A stretch of 64,000 nucleotides of DNA, from positions 81,692,001-81,756,000 of the forward strand of contig NC_071667.1 of the NCBI RefSeq assembly GCF_028554725.1, written 5' to 3'. Source of the DNA: Zeugodacus cucurbitae (Eukaryota; Arthropoda; Insecta; Diptera; Tephritidae). The notes under the pieces were generated by a model, which ran no database searches, had not been told where the DNA came from, and worked only from the letters and a program-made list of their open reading frames with translations. The translations under genes and the position numbers were made by a program. The number at the start of each line of letters is the position of its first letter. Position 1 is the stretch's first letter. Below are positions 61,680-64,000 of the stretch, piece after piece.

Positions 61680-62904
61680 AAGTAAGGAAGGGCTAAGTTC
61701 GGGTGTAACCGCACATTTTATACTCTCGCAATTTATTTATTTAACTTTATTTATATTATATAATACACAATTTGACCCACATATTCGTTATATATATTGT
61801 ATAAAGTCCATTGAAAGTTGGAAACCATAATATTAGGTTAGAAGCACCGAGGTCCTCGTGTTCGATATATGGGGCCTTAACAACCTATGGTCCGATTTCG
61901 GTGATTTTAGAATGGGGCTGCCACACTATAAACGTAGTATTTGTGCAAAGCTCTGCACCGATATCTTCACTAGTGCTAACTTTATATATTGTAAAGTAAG
62001 CGATTCAGATAGTCTTAAAATTCTGGTATATAGGAAGTAGGCGTGGTTGTGAAGCGATTTGGCCTATTTTCACAATTCACATATCATTGGGATGTAATGA
62101 AACTATTACAAACCAAGTTTCATTGAAATCGGTCGAGTAGTTCCTGAGATATGGTTTTTGACTCATAAGTGGGCGATGCCATGAACATTTTTCATTTTGT
62201 AAAAAAATCTGAGTGCAGGTTACATCTGCCATTTCTTATGTGAAATTTAGTGTTTCTGGCGTTTTTCGTTAATGAGTTAACCCACTTTTAGTAGTTTTCA
62301 ACATAACCTTTGTATGGGAGGTGGGCGTGGTTACAATACGATTTCCTCCATTTTTGGACTGTATAAGGTAGTACCTAACAGAAAAGACTCTACAAAGTTT
62401 CCTTGATATACCTTTAGTAGTTTGCGAAATATAAACAAATAACCGATTTGGGGGCGGGGCCACGCCCACTTCTCCAAAAAAAATTACACCCACATATGCC
62501 CCTTCATAGTGCGATCCTTCATACCAAATTTTATTTCCATAGCTTTATTTATGGCTTAGTTATGGCACTTTATGTGTTTTCGGTTTTCGCCATTTTGTGG
62601 GCGTGGCAGTGGTCCGATTACGCCCATTTTCGAACTTAACCTTCTTATGGTGCCAAGAAATACGTCTTCCAAGTTTCATCAAGATATCTCAATTTTTACT
62701 CAAGTTACAGCTTGCACGGACAGACGGACGAACAGACAGACATCCGGATTTGAACTTTTCTCGTCACCCTGATCATTTTGATATATATCATGGTAATAAT
62801 ATATAATTTGATATCTAACTCGTTTAGTTTTAGGACTTACAACCAACCGTTATGTGGACAAAACTATAATACTCTCGTAGCAACTTTGTTGCGAGAGTAT
62901 AATA
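61680..62904 (-). mobile_element. Helentron/HINE-like repeat, full-length copy E
   Basis: A complete copy of 1225 bp. It has the AAGTAAGGAAGGGCTAAG end at 61680, the hairpin with one change (GTAACCGCAC), and TTTTATACTCTCGCAA. The tetranucleotide tract is at 62716-62742. The 5' hairpin at the other end (ATACTCTCGTAGCAACTTTG..GTTGCGAGAGTATAATAA) is at 62870-62904. It is very similar to copy A over most of its length. Confidence 0.85.
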
Positions 62905-62911
62905 ACCCCCT

Positions 62912-63331
62912 GAATTTCTTCAAAATATCTTCACTAGTGCTTATTGTATATATTGTAAAGAAAACGATTCAGATGGACTTCAAAGTTCTGGTATATAGGA
63001 AGTGGGCGTGGTTGTGAACCGATTTGACATATTTTCACAACATATCATTAGAATGCCAGAAAACTATTATAAATCGAATTCCAATGAAATTAGTCGGGCA
63101 GTTTCGGAGATATGTTTTTTGATCCCTAAGTGGGCGTAAACACACCCATTTAAAATTTATATATACCAGTTTGAATGCAGCCCTTCTGTACCTTCTTTAT
63201 AATGAAATTTAAGGTTTCTAGTGTTTTGGGAGGTGGGCGTGTTTATTATCCGATTTCTACCATTTTGGGTTTGTATAAGGTAGTACCTAAAAGAAACGAC
63301 CCTTAGCAACTTTGTTGCGAGAGTATAAAAA
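62912..63331 (-). mobile_element. Helentron/HINE-like repeat, partial copy F
   Basis: Begins inside the element (CAAAATATCTTCACTAGTGC) right after copy E, and ends with the family's 5' terminus TTGCGAGAGTATAAAAATC near 63315-63331. It lacks the 3' hairpin half and has an internal deletion (jumping from the GGTGGGCGTG region to the terminus). Confidence 0.7.
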
Positions 63332-64000
63332 TCACGAATGCATTTGTTGCGGTTCAATAAAATATATTATGCGCATAATATGCTTCATTTTGGGTATGAT
63401 TGTTTTGCTATTTTCCACCTAATTTATTTTCGGCGCAATTGAACGCATTGTCAGCAGCACATATAACGGTAAATTTGCATTGCAAATCCACTTCCGCTGG
63501 TAATTGCCTCAACGCCATTTTGTAAAGCGAACAAAAACAAACAAACTTATATATGTTTACTATGTAAACGCCATTGGCTATCATTCTTGCATCGTTAACT
63601 TTCATTTTCATTGTCGGCATTCGCCATTATTCCACTCTATTAAATCGGAAATAACAGATATTAATTCGATTCCGTTTCCCGTAACTATCGGTTTCCAATG
63701 TGGCATGTGTTTAATCACAATTACTTAATTTACAATAGTGTATATGAGGTAAATTAATTTAATTTTGGATATTGTAATTCCAAAATATAATCAAAAAAAA
63801 CATTTGTAACGAAGATAGAAGTGGTTTACTTCCTCATTTAGATAATTCTAGCAATAATATATACGGTTTTGTTATTCCAATCTAATATTTAGGTAGCTTT
63901 GTATCCAGCCTGGACATAAATTAATTGGCTTTTTGGTTGTGAATTCATCTGGTATGATGCCATCAGCGATCAAAACGGGATTTCTGATTTGTTCCGGGCA
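63332..64000. other. AT-rich non-coding stretch
   Basis: No recognised gene or repeat up to the window end. Small frames on both strands look random. Confidence 0.55.

Overview
This is a gene-poor, AT-rich stretch of insect nuclear DNA, almost certainly from a higher fly and most likely a tephritid fruit fly (for example Bactrocera or a relative). The points for this are a very AT-rich background with poly-A/T runs and CAA/CAG, CA/TG and ATAC microsatellites, a DD41D (rosa-group) mariner relative of the type first described in Ceratitis rosa, DD34D mariner relics, decayed LINE reverse transcriptase/RNase H pieces, and one short 63-bp GT-AG intron. There are no operons, tRNA, rRNA or CRISPR features. 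Most of the window reads as intergenic or long-intron DNA.

Only one host protein-coding gene is recognised with confidence: a fibrinogen-related protein (secreted, fibrinogen C-terminal domain) on the minus strand at 59972-60833, in two exons. It has a reading-frame break in exon 1, so it is either a young pseudogene or carries a sequence error. Three WGATAR motifs lie just upstream.

Layout. 1-2.4 kb: AT-rich DNA with a candidate core promoter near 785-851 and a GC-richer block at 1.1-1.4 kb. 2.45-12.5 kb: two decayed DD34D mariners, a 383-bp MITE with perfect TIRs and TTA target duplications (4797-5179), and an unidentified decayed minus-strand coding sequence (7372-8040). 12.5-24 kb: mostly featureless, with a LINE C-terminal fragment at 18.5 kb. 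24-27 kb: an internally deleted DD41D mariner, a full-length copy of an abundant 1.2-kb repeat and a 178-bp MITE. 28-39 kb: a LINE RNase H fragment, a mariner fragment abutting a 1-kb TIR element, another mariner relic, and a 5'-truncated LINE with a (TAA)8 tail. 42-44.4 kb: two more copies of the 1.2-kb repeat, one carrying a nested insertion. 46.5-50.5 kb: a 0.9-kb purine-rich degenerate tandem array, a 120-bp direct repeat and another LINE RNase H fragment. 52.3 kb: a mariner relic. 54.4-55.1 kb: an unusual inverted array of ~35-bp repeats. 57-63.3 kb: a dense cluster of the 1.2-kb repeat surrounding the fibrinogen-related gene.

The dominant repeat (about eight full or partial copies) has an asymmetric terminal/subterminal inverted repeat (TTTTATACTCTCGCAA), hairpins at both ends and an internal GACG/GACA microsatellite. 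This architecture resembles non-autonomous Helentrons (HINE, DINE-1/INE-1-like). That class assignment is inference; the family itself is directly visible.
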